From Bradyrhizobium sp. 141 (GTDB lineage Bacteria > Pseudomonadota > Alphaproteobacteria > Rhizobiales > Xanthobacteraceae), in contig NZ_JADPKR010000082.1 of the NCBI RefSeq assembly GCF_023074055.1, positions 62,001-126,000 on the forward strand: 64,000 bases of DNA, given 5' to 3'. The notes under the pieces were generated by a model. That model saw only the letters and a list, made by a program, of their open reading frames with translations. It was not told where the DNA came from and made no database searches. Positions 16,170 to 24,897 of the stretch are shown here, piece by piece; within the stretch, counting starts at the first letter, position 1; every line of letters starts with the position of its first letter. A program made the position numbers and the translations under genes.

Positions 16170-17057
16170 ATGAAGCCGGCCGACATCCTCATCGCCATCC
16201 TGGTGGCGATCATCTGGGCGCTTGCCTTTGTGGCGAGTCGGATCGCGCTCGACGAATTCTCGCCGGAGTTGATGACGGCGATGCGTTTTGCCATCGCCGC
16301 GGTGCCGTGCCTGTTCATTCCCAAGCCGAAGGTCGCCTGGTCGCTTCTGGTCGCGATCAGCTTCACGCTGTTCCTCGGCCAGTTCCTGTCGCAAGCTTAC
16401 GGCATCGCCCATGGCGTACCCGTGGGGCTGACCAGCGTCGTGGTGCAGAGCCAGGCGCTGTTCACCATAGGCTTTGCCGCGATCGCATTCGGCGAGCGGC
16501 CGACGCCGGTGCAGACGCTCGGCATCGTCATCGCGGCGGTGGGACTTCTCATGATCTGCGGCACCGTCGGTTATGACTTCAGCGTCGGTGCGTTCGCGGT
16601 GCTGATGATCGCTCCGATCTGCTTTGCGATCGGCAATCTCCTGCTGCGCGGGGCCCGCGGTGCGCCGATGTTCGACTTGTTTGCCTGGCTCTGCCTCACC
16701 GCCGCGGTGCCGCTATTCGCGCTCGCGCTGATCGTCGATGGGCCGGCGCCGACCTTCCAATCGCTGATCCACATGTCGCTCACCGGCCTCATCTGCCTGT
16801 TGGCAATCGGCGCCATCTCCACCAGCATCGCCTATTGGCTGTGGGGCAGGCTGCTGCGCGACTATCCCGCCGCGCAAGTGGTGCCGTTCGCGCTGCTCGT
16901 GCCGTTCGTCGGCTCGGCTGCCTCAAGCATCGTGTTCGGCGAGCGGTTTGGACCCTTGCGGCTCGCCGGCATGCTCACCGTGATCGTTGGTATCGCGGTG
17001 ATGGTTCTGGCGAACCGGCCCAAGGCGCTAGCCAAACCGCTGCCGAAGACGGCGTGA
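16170..17057 (+). CDS. EamA/DMT family exporter
   Basis: 295 residues from the ATG at 16170. Ten hydrophobic segments are arranged as two EamA repeats (about residues 5-135 and 145-285), the drug/metabolite transporter layout. The opening I-W-A-L-A-F-V-A-S-R-I-A-L is typical. Members export amino acids or other small metabolites. Next to a LysE exporter and inside a branched-chain amino-acid region, an amino-acid efflux role is plausible but inferred. The frame is open further upstream, but that part falls in repeat DNA and was excluded. Confidence 0.9.
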   Translation: MKPADILIAILVAIIWALAFVASRIALDEFSPELMTAMRFAIAAVPCLFIPKPKVAWSLLVAISFTLFLGQFLSQAYGIAHGVPVGLTSVVVQSQALFTIGFAAIAFGERPTPVQTLGIVIAAVGLLMICGTVGYDFSVGAFAVLMIAPICFAIGNLLLRGARGAPMFDLFAWLCLTAAVPLFALALIVDGPAPTFQSLIHMSLTGLICLLAIGAISTSIAYWLWGRLLRDYPAAQVVPFALLVPFVGSAASSIVFGERFGPLRLAGMLTVIVGIAVMVLANRPKALAKPLPKTA

Positions 17058-17064
17058 GGTGAAC

Positions 17065-17667
17065 ATGTCCCAGTCGCTGTTCTACGCCTTCCTCATCTTC
17101 ATGATCGTGATGTACTTCACGCCCGGGCCGAACAACATCATGCTGCTGTCCTCGGGCCTGACCTACGGCTTCCGGCGCACCATCCCTCACATCGTCGGTA
17201 TCGTCCTCGGCTTTGCCTTCATGGTCGCCGCTGTCGGTCTCGGGCTCGGCTCGGTGTTCCTGGCCTATCCGATCCTCCAGACCATCCTGAAATATGCCGG
17301 TGCGGCCTATCTGATCTATCTTGCCGCCGCGATCGCCATGTCCGGCCCGACCAAGTCGGGGGAGGGGGACGGCCGCGGCCCGATGACCTTCTGGGGCGCG
17401 GCGATGTTCCAATGGATCAACGCCAAGGGCTGGGTGATCGTGATCGGCACCATCACCGCCTATGCGGCGATCGCCCAATTCCCGCTCAACATCGCGATCC
17501 AGACCCTGATCAGCCTGATCGTCGGCACGGTCTCGACCGTGGTCTGGGCCCTGTTCGGCTCCGCATTGCGGCCGGTCCTGACCTCGGAGCGGCTGGTCCG
17601 CGCCTTCAATATCTTGATGGCGATCCTGCTGCTGGCCTCCCTCTACCCCGTTTTCATGGATGCATGA
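17065..17667 (+). CDS. LysE/RhtB family amino-acid exporter
   Basis: 200 residues from the ATG at 17065, with GAGGTG upstream; a GTG two codons earlier is possible. Six membrane segments and the family motif F-T-P-G-P-N-N-I-M near residues 17-25 identify LysE/RhtB. The F-Q-W-I-N-A-K-G-W motif lies near residue 117. It is 8 bp after the EamA gene, so the two exporters are probably co-expressed. The cargo is likely an amino acid such as threonine, homoserine or a branched-chain residue, but this is not readable. Confidence 0.92.
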   Translation: MSQSLFYAFLIFMIVMYFTPGPNNIMLLSSGLTYGFRRTIPHIVGIVLGFAFMVAAVGLGLGSVFLAYPILQTILKYAGAAYLIYLAAAIAMSGPTKSGEGDGRGPMTFWGAAMFQWINAKGWVIVIGTITAYAAIAQFPLNIAIQTLISLIVGTVSTVVWALFGSALRPVLTSERLVRAFNILMAILLLASLYPVFMDA

Positions 17668-17800
17668 TGTCGCGGATTTCCATGCAGAAACGGGTTTCCC
17701 TAAGGGCTGAAAATGCTCTAGACAGCCCCCGAAATCCGCAAATTTCACCCTTCGGACACTGACCAATGGCCGATTTTCGGCCCTGAACGAGGAAACGACC

Positions 17801-18820
17801 ATGCGTGTTTATTACGATCGCGACGCCGACCTGAACCTGATCAAGGGCAAGAAGGTCGCCATCGTCGGCTATGGCAGCCAGGGCCACGCCCATGCGCTCA
17901 ACCTGAAGGATTCCGGCGTCAAGGAAGTCGCCATTGCGCTGCGCAAGGACTCGGGCTCGGTCAAGAAGGCGGAAGCCGCCGGCTTCAAGGTGATGGAAGT
18001 CGCCGAAGCCGCCAAATGGGCCGACCTCGTCATGATGCTGACCCCGGACGAGCTCCAGGGCGACATCTATCGCGAGCACCTGCACGACAACATGAAGAAG
18101 GGCGCCGCCCTGGTGTTCGCGCACGGCCTCAACGTCCACTTCAACCTGCTAGACCCGCGCGCCGACCTCGACGTGCTGATGATCGCGCCGAAGGGCCCCG
18201 GCCACACCGTGCGCTCCGAATATCAGCGCGGCGGCGGCGTGCCCTGCCTGATCGCGATCGCCAAGGACGTCTCGGGCAACGCCCATGACCTCGGCCTGTC
18301 CTACGCTTCGGCTGTCGGCGGCGGCCGCGCCGGCATCATCGAGACCACCTTCAAGGAAGAGTGCGAGACCGACCTGTTCGGCGAGCAGGTCGTGCTCTGC
18401 GGCGGCCTGGTCGAGCTGATCAAGGGCGGCTACGAGACCCTGGTCGAAGCCGGCTACGCGCCGGAGATGGCCTATTTCGAGTGTCTGCACGAAGTGAAGC
18501 TGATCGTCGACCTGATCTATGAAGGCGGCATCGCCAACATGAACTACTCGATCTCCAACACCGCCGAGTACGGCGAGTACGTCACGGGCCCGCGCATCGT
18601 CACCGCCGAGACCAAGGCCGAGATGAAGCGCGTTCTCGCCGACATCCAGGGCGGCAAGTTTGCCCGCGACTGGATGCTCGAGAACAAGGTCAACCAGACC
18701 TCGTTTAAGGCGACCCGCGCCAAGCTCGCTCAGCACCCGATCGAGGAAGTTGGCGCGAAGCTGCGCGACATGATGCCCTGGATCAAGAAGGGCGCGCTGG
18801 TCGACAAGTCGAAGAACTAA
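17801..18820 (+). CDS. ilvC: Ketol-acid reductoisomerase IlvC (class I)
   Basis: 339 residues. It isomerises and reduces acetolactate or acetohydroxybutyrate with NADPH, the step after acetolactate synthase. The Rossmann motif G-Y-G-S-Q-G-H-A-H-A lies near residue 24. The knotted C-terminal domain has E-T-D-L-F-G-E-Q and C-L-H-E-V-K-L-I-V-D. The length is that of the short class I form. It is separated from the ilv operon by three genes and has its own 133-bp leader. Confidence 0.97.
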   Translation: MRVYYDRDADLNLIKGKKVAIVGYGSQGHAHALNLKDSGVKEVAIALRKDSGSVKKAEAAGFKVMEVAEAAKWADLVMMLTPDELQGDIYREHLHDNMKKGAALVFAHGLNVHFNLLDPRADLDVLMIAPKGPGHTVRSEYQRGGGVPCLIAIAKDVSGNAHDLGLSYASAVGGGRAGIIETTFKEECETDLFGEQVVLCGGLVELIKGGYETLVEAGYAPEMAYFECLHEVKLIVDLIYEGGIANMNYSISNTAEYGEYVTGPRIVTAETKAEMKRVLADIQGGKFARDWMLENKVNQTSFKATRAKLAQHPIEEVGAKLRDMMPWIKKGALVDKSKN

Positions 18821-18830
18821 AGTCGCCGTC

Positions 18831-18900
18831 TCCCGGACGCAGCGCATCACGCAAGTGGTGCGCTGCTGATCCGGCGGCCATCGCAGCTCCTGGGTCCAGG
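18831..18900. repeat. Palindromic intergenic element after ilvC
   Basis: GCAGCGCATCAC at 18839-18850 pairs over 12 bp (one G-T) with GTGGTGCGCTGC at 18855-18866 around a GCAA tetraloop. Outer CCGGA/TCCGG arms lengthen it. It starts 11 bp after the ilvC stop and may stabilise or terminate the transcript. Related elements are frequent in Bradyrhizobium from general knowledge. Confidence 0.55.
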
Positions 18901-18970
18901 CTTTGCGCTCCCCCCTTCGCACCATCGCCGTTTTCCGACATGATCGCGGGAACCTTGAGGGGAGGGCACC

Positions 18971-19819
18971 ATGCGATCTGTCGTCGTCACCGGCGCGTCC
19001 ACCGGCATCGGCTGGGCCACTGCAAAAGTCTTGCTCGGGCGCGGCTTCCGCGTCTTCGGTAGCGTCCGCAAGCAGGCGGATGCGGAGCGGCTCAAGGCTG
19101 AGTTCGGCGCCAATTTCACGCCACTGCTGTTCGACGTCACCGACGAGGCTGCCGTTCTTGCTGCCGCGCGAACGGTTCGCGAGGCGCTGGGCGGCGAGAC
19201 GCTGGCCGGCCTCGTCAACAATGCCGGCATCGCGGTCGCCGGTCCCGTGCTCGAATTGTCGGCGGACGATTTCCGCCGCCAGATGGACATCAACGTCATC
19301 GGGCCTGTGATCGCGACGCAGGCGTTCGGGCCCTTGCTCGGGGCCGACCCGTCGTTGAAGGGGCCGAAGGGGCGGATCGTGATGATCAGCTCGGTCGCGG
19401 GCAAGAACGGCAATCCGCTGTCGGCGCCCTACTGCACCTCAAAGCACGCCATCGAAGGATTGTCCGAGAGCCTGCGCCGCGAATTGATGCTGTTCGGCGT
19501 CGACGTCATCATCGTCGCCCCCGGCGCGGTGAAGACGCCGATCTGGAGCAAGGCCGAACAGATCGATCTGTCCGTCTACCAGAACTCGCCCTATCTGCCG
19601 GCGCTGAACAAGGTCATGGCCTTCATGATGGACCTCGGCGCCAAGGGCCTGCCGGCCGAGCGGATCGCCGAAATCGTGTTCGAGGCGCTGACTGCGGCAA
19701 GCCCCAAGGTGCGCTACCAGGTTACGCCCGATCCGGTTCGCCATCTGATCGGCGCCGTGCTGCCGAAACGGACGCTCGACCGCATCATCGCCAAGCGGCT
19801 TGGGCTGCTGCCGCAATAA
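18971..19819 (+). CDS. Short-chain dehydrogenase/reductase
   Basis: 282 residues with the classical SDR pattern: T-G-A-S-T-G-I-G near residue 6 for cofactor binding, N-N-A-G near 82, the catalytic Ser in M-I-S-S-V-A-G near 140 and Y-C-T-S-K near 156. The C-terminal region is longer than in minimal 250-residue SDRs, as in retinol or 17-beta-hydroxysteroid dehydrogenase-like members. The substrate is unknown. It is convergent with the membrane gene at 19830. Confidence 0.92.
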   Translation: MRSVVVTGASTGIGWATAKVLLGRGFRVFGSVRKQADAERLKAEFGANFTPLLFDVTDEAAVLAAARTVREALGGETLAGLVNNAGIAVAGPVLELSADDFRRQMDINVIGPVIATQAFGPLLGADPSLKGPKGRIVMISSVAGKNGNPLSAPYCTSKHAIEGLSESLRRELMLFGVDVIIVAPGAVKTPIWSKAEQIDLSVYQNSPYLPALNKVMAFMMDLGAKGLPAERIAEIVFEALTAASPKVRYQVTPDPVRHLIGAVLPKRTLDRIIAKRLGLLPQ

Positions 19820-19829
19820 GGCAGGCGCT

Positions 19830-20450
19830 TCAGCCCGCCACAACGGTCTGCCCACGCGGGCGACGGGCCATCGCGATCATGCGCAGCGTCATCACGACCA
19901 GGAGCGGAACGAGGAACGCGGTGTAGAGCGGCATCGCCGGGACGCGCTTGCCGAACGAGACCATGAACTGGAACCAGAGATAATAGCCGCCGGCAAGGTG
20001 CAGCGTACGCCAGGTGCGCGGCCCGATCAGCGCGGCGGCGCGGTCGAACGAGGTCGCGCTCATGGCGATGATGCAGGCATAGCCGATGCCGCCGAAGATG
20101 TAGGAAACGGCCGAGGTGGCCTCGGCAAAGCTGGCAGGATCCATCCACGCGAAAACAACAATCGCGACCGCGTGGATGGCGTGGGAAGCAGCAAAACTCA
20201 GGCCGAGATAGCGACGGTTGCGCCGCTGCCAGCGCGTCCAGGCGTTGGGCCACAGCCGCGCCAGTGCCGCCGCGCTGAAGGCGAGGCAGAACAGCAGCAG
20301 CGAGCTTCGCGCCGTGAAACGGATCACCATCCGCACGCCCTCGACCTCGAATTGCCGCATCGAGGCGATCCACAGGCTAAGGACGACCAGGCTCAACGCG
20401 AGCGCGGCAAGCAGCCGCCAGCCTTCGAACCAGCCTTGACGTTGCGACAT
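19830..20450 (-). CDS. Ferric reductase-like transmembrane protein (putative haem b membrane protein)
   Basis: 206 residues with about six hydrophobic segments. Conserved-looking histidines in membrane segments (S-H-A-I-H-A-V near residue 90 and L-H-L-A-G-G-Y near 152) resemble the haem-binding core of the ferric reductase/MsrQ group. There is no flavin or NAD(P)H domain, so it would need a partner for electron supply. It is divergent from a TetR regulator, and an operator-like palindrome lies 18 bp before its start, so it is probably under that regulator. Confidence 0.7.
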   Translation of the reverse strand: MSQRQGWFEGWRLLAALALSLVVLSLWIASMRQFEVEGVRMVIRFTARSSLLLFCLAFSAAALARLWPNAWTRWQRRNRRYLGLSFAASHAIHAVAIVVFAWMDPASFAEATSAVSYIFGGIGYACIIAMSATSFDRAAALIGPRTWRTLHLAGGYYLWFQFMVSFGKRVPAMPLYTAFLVPLLVVMTLRMIAMARRPRGQTVVAG

Positions 20451-20467
20451 GGTGACGTTCCTCCGTT

Positions 20468-20486
20468 ATGTAATCATCGATTACAT
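20468..20486. promoter_or_regulatory. TetR operator site 1
   Basis: ATGTAATCATCGATTACAT is a perfect inverted repeat of 8 bp arms around a 3-bp centre. It sits 18 bp upstream of the start of the divergent membrane gene. Its sequence recurs 43 bp away as site 2 (16 of 19 positions match). Confidence 0.75.
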
Positions 20487-20510
20487 TTCGATGCCGCCGA
20501 TTGGTCAATG

Positions 20511-20529
20511 GTGTAATCGTCGCTTACAT
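20511..20529. promoter_or_regulatory. TetR operator site 2
   Basis: GTGTAATCGTCGCTTACAT matches site 1 at 16 of 19 positions and keeps the outer TGTAA/TTACA arms. It lies 29 bp before the TetR ATG, as expected for autoregulation. Confidence 0.7.
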
Positions 20530-20557
20530 TCACGTTCGGGTGATGCTAGGAGCCGCC

Positions 20558-21211
20558 ATGCCCGCCCGTCAGCCGTCCAAGCCCCGTGCCCGCCGCCCCA
20601 GAAGCCAGGCGCGGCCGTATCACCACGGCGACCTTCGCCGTGTCCTGATCGATGCTGCGCTGCAATTGGCGGCGGAGGGGGCGGAGGTCTCTGTCCGTGA
20701 GGCCGCGCGCCGGGCAGCGGTGTCGCCGGGCGCGCCGTTCCGGCACTTTCCGAACCGGGATGCGCTGATGGCGGCGGCGGCCGAGGAGGCGCAGCGGCGT
20801 TTTCGTGCCGAGATCGAGGCCGCGTTGAGCGAGGCTCCCGCCACCAACCCGCTCGCCCGTTTCCGTGCCTTCGGCCTCGCTTACCTGCGTTGGGCGATGC
20901 GCAACCCCGCCCATTTCGAGATCATCTCCACCGGGCGTTATTTCGTCCATGGCAGCTCCGCTGAACTGACGCGCGACAATGCCGAGTTGATCGCGCTGAC
21001 CGAAGGGATCCTGGCCGAGGCGGCGGGGCAGGGCCTGCTGCGCTCGGCGGACCTCAAGCGCATTCAGATCGCCGGCCGGGCCCTGGTTTACGGTTTTGCC
21101 CGGATGAATCTCGACGGCCACCTTCCGCGCTGGGGCGTCGAGGCGGGGGAGATCGAGCGGATGGCGGAAGGGGTGCTCGACCTGTTCATTGCCGGGATCG
21201 CAAAGCCCTAG
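20558..21211 (+). CDS. TetR/AcrR family transcriptional regulator
   Basis: 217 residues from the ATG at 20558, with AGGAG 5 bp upstream; the frame extends further up but crosses operator DNA. The basic tail R-P-Y-H-H-G-D-L-R-R precedes the helix-turn-helix V-S-V-R-E-A-A-R-R-A-A-V-S-P-G-A-P-F-R-H-F (about residues 45-65), a clear TetR N-terminal domain. The C-terminal ligand domain resembles the WHG type. It probably represses itself and the divergent ferric reductase-like gene through the two 19-bp palindromes between them. The ligand is unknown. Confidence 0.9.
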   Translation: MPARQPSKPRARRPRSQARPYHHGDLRRVLIDAALQLAAEGAEVSVREAARRAAVSPGAPFRHFPNRDALMAAAAEEAQRRFRAEIEAALSEAPATNPLARFRAFGLAYLRWAMRNPAHFEIISTGRYFVHGSSAELTRDNAELIALTEGILAEAAGQGLLRSADLKRIQIAGRALVYGFARMNLDGHLPRWGVEAGEIERMAEGVLDLFIAGIAKP

Positions 21212-21436
21212 CACGGCGAGCGGCCTTGCCCGCCGCCGTGCGGCAGTTCGCCGCTCACTAACATTAAGCGAAGGTCGGTCACGACGCGCGTTGCCTGTCC
21301 TTGATCGTTCCGTTACAGTTTTATGACATGGTGCAGGCTTCCGGCTGCGCCGGAAGCCCTAGCCGCCCTTATTCAGCCCTTGGGCCGGCCAGACGGCTGG
21401 GTATCATCGCGCCGGACCAGCTGTTGCGTGTCGTCG

Positions 21437-23149
21437 ATGGCGTCCGCGCCTAATCCAGGTCCCTCTGCCGCCACCGCCGCCCTCGCCAGCGTCGCCGCGC
21501 TCGGCATCTGGCGGCTGCTTGCCGTTGCCGCGCCGCATCTGGCCGCGCTGGCGCTGATGTATGAGACCGAGACCGATTTCGGCTCGCGCCTCTCCTTTGC
21601 GCTCGCCTGGGGCATCCTCAATTTCTTCTGGATCACGCTGCTGCGCCGGCCGGCGCTATCAGGCGCGCTGTCGCTGACCATGGTCGTCGTGCTGGTGCTG
21701 CTGTCGCGGCTCAAGCACGACGTGGTGCAGATGACGGTCAACTTCATCGATCTGATGATGATCGACCGCGACACCGTCGCATTCCTGTTCACGATCTTCC
21801 CGAATTTGCGCTGGTCGGTGATCCTGGCCGGCTTCGTCACGCTGCCGCTGATGTATGCGCTGTGGTGGCTCGATCCATTCCGTATCCGCCGCCTGCCGGC
21901 GTTCGCCTGCAAGCTCGCCTGCCTTGCCGCACTGGTCGGTTATTCGCTCTATCATCCGGACGAGGCCTGGCGCGGCTATTACGACGACGGCTATCTGTCT
22001 AAATTTTTCCGCTCCGGCGTCAGCTCGGTCTCCGACTTCGTGCAATACGGCTTCATGGAATCGGCCGCTTCGACCAATGAGCGGCTCAACATGCCGCTGC
22101 TCGATTCCTGCCATCCCGCCGGCCGCCGGCCGAACATCATCATGATCCATGATGAATCCAGCTTCGACATCCGCGCCGCACGGGGCATCAAGGTGCCGCC
22201 GCGCTATGGCGATCACTTCAAGTCGTGGGACGGCAAGCAGCGCACGTTCCTCGCCGAGAGCAACGGCGGACCGAGCTGGTTCACCGAATACAACGTGCTG
22301 GCGGGGCTTTCCTCGCGCTCGTTCGGCCGCTTCGCCTATTTCGTGACGCGCATCGCCTCGAGCCGGGTCGAGCGCGGCCTGCCGCTGGCGCTGCGCCGCT
22401 GCGGCTACGACACGATGTCGCTCTATCCCGCCCATGGCGGCTTCATGGCCGCCCGCAGCTTCCAGATGACCACCGGCATCGAACGCTTCCTCGATTCGAA
22501 GGACCTCGGTGCCAAGGACGTCGAGCCCGACAGCTTCTTCTACGACAAGGCGCTCCAGCTGATCGGCCAGCAGCCGCCGAACAAGCCGTTGTTCACCTTC
22601 ATCTATCTCGGCGCCAATCATTTCCCCTGGGAGACGCGCTTCCGTCCCGACCTGCTGCCGAACTGGCGCGCGCCAGGCAACGTGCCGTCCATCGACGAAT
22701 ATCTGCGCCGGCAGGCGATGAGCGCCGAGCATTACAAGGCGTTCGTCGCGGGGCTGAAGAAGACGTTTCCCGGTGAGCCCTTCCTGATCGTGCGTTACGG
22801 CGATCATCAGCCGGAGTTCGCGCCTGCTATTCTCGAGCCCGGGCTCGACGAGGGCGCGATCGGCAAGAAGCTCGACGCCTACGATCCGCGTCTCTATGCG
22901 ACTTACTATGCGATCGACGCCGTCAATTTCGAGCCGGTGAAGAGCGACGCCGTGATGGACACGATCGACGGCCCCTATCTGCCGCTGGTCATCCAGGAGG
23001 CCGCCGGCATCCCGCTCGACCCATCCTTTGCCGAGCAGAGGGAGATCATGCTCCGCTGCAAGGGCATGTTCTACAGCTGCAAGGACGGCGCCGAAGCGCG
23101 GCGGCTGAACCGCCTGCTGATCGACGCGGGGATGATCAGGGGATTGTAA
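21437..23149 (+). CDS. Membrane-anchored sulfatase-fold enzyme (LTA synthase/phosphoethanolamine transferase-like)
   Basis: 570 residues from the ATG at 21437; the start is uncertain because no strong ribosome site is visible. Four or five membrane helices occupy about residues 15-175. A periplasmic alkaline-phosphatase-superfamily domain follows, opening R-P-N-I-I-M-I-H-D-E-S-S-F, with G-G-P-S-W-F-T-E-Y near residue 277 and the late metal motif R-Y-G-D-H-Q-P. This is the layout of phosphoethanolamine or glycerol-phosphate transferases. The first metal motif reads H-D-E-S-S rather than the common D-E-S, so the nucleophile residue is uncertain. Confidence 0.8.
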   Translation: MASAPNPGPSAATAALASVAALGIWRLLAVAAPHLAALALMYETETDFGSRLSFALAWGILNFFWITLLRRPALSGALSLTMVVVLVLLSRLKHDVVQMTVNFIDLMMIDRDTVAFLFTIFPNLRWSVILAGFVTLPLMYALWWLDPFRIRRLPAFACKLACLAALVGYSLYHPDEAWRGYYDDGYLSKFFRSGVSSVSDFVQYGFMESAASTNERLNMPLLDSCHPAGRRPNIIMIHDESSFDIRAARGIKVPPRYGDHFKSWDGKQRTFLAESNGGPSWFTEYNVLAGLSSRSFGRFAYFVTRIASSRVERGLPLALRRCGYDTMSLYPAHGGFMAARSFQMTTGIERFLDSKDLGAKDVEPDSFFYDKALQLIGQQPPNKPLFTFIYLGANHFPWETRFRPDLLPNWRAPGNVPSIDEYLRRQAMSAEHYKAFVAGLKKTFPGEPFLIVRYGDHQPEFAPAILEPGLDEGAIGKKLDAYDPRLYATYYAIDAVNFEPVKSDAVMDTIDGPYLPLVIQEAAGIPLDPSFAEQREIMLRCKGMFYSCKDGAEARRLNRLLIDAGMIRGL

Positions 23150-23181
23150 CTCCTGTTTTGACTACAAGCGATACTCTTCGA

Positions 23182-23318
23182 CCGTCACCCTGAGGTGCTC
23201 GCCTCTTCGGCGAGCCTCGAAGGGCGACAGCCCGGCTGCATCTGCATCGTGGCCGTTCATCCTTCGAGGCTCCCGATGGGGCGCTCTGCGCCCCATCACT
23301 CGCGCCTCAGGATGACGG
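23182..23318. repeat. Palindromic intergenic repeat between convergent genes
   Basis: The ends pair: CCGTCACCCTGAGG at the left and CCTCAGGATGACGG at the right, with two internal stems (GCTCGCC...GGCGAGC and GGGGCGC...GCGCCCC). It fills most of the gap between the sulfatase-fold gene and the converging ABC gene. No coding content is seen. Confidence 0.75.
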
Positions 23319-23337
23319 AGCTTGAGCGGAGCCAAGC

Positions 23338-24897
23338 CTACCGCCCGCCCACCTTCTCCCACAGCCATCGCGCCACCGCATCCGGCGACGAGTTCGCGTC
23401 GTTGCCGCTGGCGCGCAAATTCGCTTCGCGCATGGTGGCGATATCGATCTTGCCGAGCAGTGGCTCGAGTGCGGCTTGCAGCCGCTCGTCACCGGCGCGC
23501 TTCGGCGCGAGCAGCAGGATGGCATCATAGGGCGGGATCGCGTGCCTGGGATCCTCGAGCGCGACGAGATCGTATTTCGCGATCAGCCCGTCGCTGGTGT
23601 AGCCGGCGATCACGTCGACCTCGCCGCTGGCGACCGCCGCATACATGAAGTCGGGCTGCATCTGGCGCTGGGCGCGGAAGGTGAGGCCATAGGCCTTTTG
23701 CAGCGCAGCCCATTCCGGTCGTGAGAAGAATTCATAGTCGCCCGCGATCGACAGGCTCGCCGCATGTGCCGCGAGATCGGCGATGGTACGGATGCCAAGC
23801 GCCTCGGCGCGCTTTTTCGGCATCACCAGCGCATAGGCATTCTCGAAGCCGAGCTCGCCGAGCAAAGTGATGTTGTCCTTGGCGAGCGCCGTCTTCAGCT
23901 CGGCGACCAGCTCGGCGCGTGGCTTGATATCGGTGCGATGCAGCTGGTTGGCCCAAAGCGTTCCGGAATAATCGACATAGAGATCGATATCGCCGGCCTT
24001 CAGCGCCTGGAAGATCACGCTGGAGCCGAGGCCGGATCGTGCGGTGGCGGAGAGGCCTGCCGTCTGAAGCCGGTCCCTGAGCAGGGCCGAGAGCACATAT
24101 TGCTCGGCGAATGTCTTGGCACCGACGACATAGCCCTGCGACGAGCGTCCCATCGACGGGACCAGCGTTGCGGCGACCAGCGCTGCGATGCCGGCTGCGC
24201 CCAGCGCGGAGCGGGCGTGGCTGCGGTGACGCAGGCCGGCCTCGATCAGGCCGAGCAGCTGATCGACGGCAAGCGCCAGCAGGGCCGAGGCAAAGCAGCC
24301 GAACAGCACGAACACCCAGTTCTGGGTCTGGAGCCCGGCAAAGATGTAATTGCCGAGGCTGGTCTGCCCGATCGGCGTCGACAGCGTCGCGGTACCGATC
24401 ACCCACACCGCGGCAGTGCGGATGCCCGCCATCATCACCGGCAGTGCCAGCGGCAGCTCGACCATCAGCAACGACTGCCGCGCGGTCATGCCGACGCCCT
24501 TGGCGGCCTCGATCAGCGCGGGATCAATGCCGTTGAGCCCGGTGATGCCGTTGCGCAGCACCGGCAGCATCGAATAGAGCGCCAGCGCCAGCATCGCCGG
24601 CAGGAAGCCGAACGCCGAGAAGGAAACGCCGAACCAGGCCAGCGTGACGGACGCGGCCAGCAGCAGCAGCGGATAGAACAGCGCGAGCAACGCCAGACCC
24701 GGCACCGTCTGCACGATGCTGGCGATTGCGAGCAGGATGGCTCGCGGCGCCGGGCGGTTGCGCGTCAGGATCGCCAGCGGCAGGCTGACGGCGAGACCGA
24801 GCGCGAGCGCGGCGAGACTTACCCGCACATGGTTGCCGAGATAGTCGGGCAAATGCGCCAGCGCCTCGCCCCAGCGCGGATCGGCGAGCAAGCTCAT
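23338..24897 (-). CDS. Osmoprotectant-type ABC transporter, fused permease and substrate-binding protein
   Basis: 519 residues. The N-terminal part (about residues 15-225) is a BPD permease domain with the EAA loop E-A-A-K-G-V-G-M. After one further membrane segment, the C-terminal part (about residues 245-515) is an OpuAC-type binding domain beginning Y-V-V-G-A-K-T-F-A-E-Q-Y. This fusion is known among glycine betaine/choline importers (OpuB/ProW-ProX). The start overlaps the stop of the ATPase gene (ATGA). Ligand identity is inferred only from the family. Confidence 0.92.
   Translation of the reverse strand: MSLLADPRWGEALAHLPDYLGNHVRVSLAALALGLAVSLPLAILTRNRPAPRAILLAIASIVQTVPGLALLALFYPLLLLAASVTLAWFGVSFSAFGFLPAMLALALYSMLPVLRNGITGLNGIDPALIEAAKGVGMTARQSLLMVELPLALPVMMAGIRTAAVWVIGTATLSTPIGQTSLGNYIFAGLQTQNWVFVLFGCFASALLALAVDQLLGLIEAGLRHRSHARSALGAAGIAALVAATLVPSMGRSSQGYVVGAKTFAEQYVLSALLRDRLQTAGLSATARSGLGSSVIFQALKAGDIDLYVDYSGTLWANQLHRTDIKPRAELVAELKTALAKDNITLLGELGFENAYALVMPKKRAEALGIRTIADLAAHAASLSIAGDYEFFSRPEWAALQKAYGLTFRAQRQMQPDFMYAAVASGEVDVIAGYTSDGLIAKYDLVALEDPRHAIPPYDAILLLAPKRAGDERLQAALEPLLGKIDIATMREANLRASGNDANSSPDAVARWLWEKVGGR

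Noticed and set aside
17667..17800. GGGCTG...CAGCCC inverted repeat before ilvC as a possible riboswitch or attenuator
   Set aside because: Only 6-bp arms, no T run and no leader peptide rich in branched-chain codons; too weak to call.
21336..21358. 10-bp perfect hairpin (GGCTTCCGGC with GCCGGAAGCC) before the sulfatase-fold gene
   Set aside because: The stem is real but has no T run and no clear link to either neighbour; it could be a chance or minor repeat, so no function is assigned.
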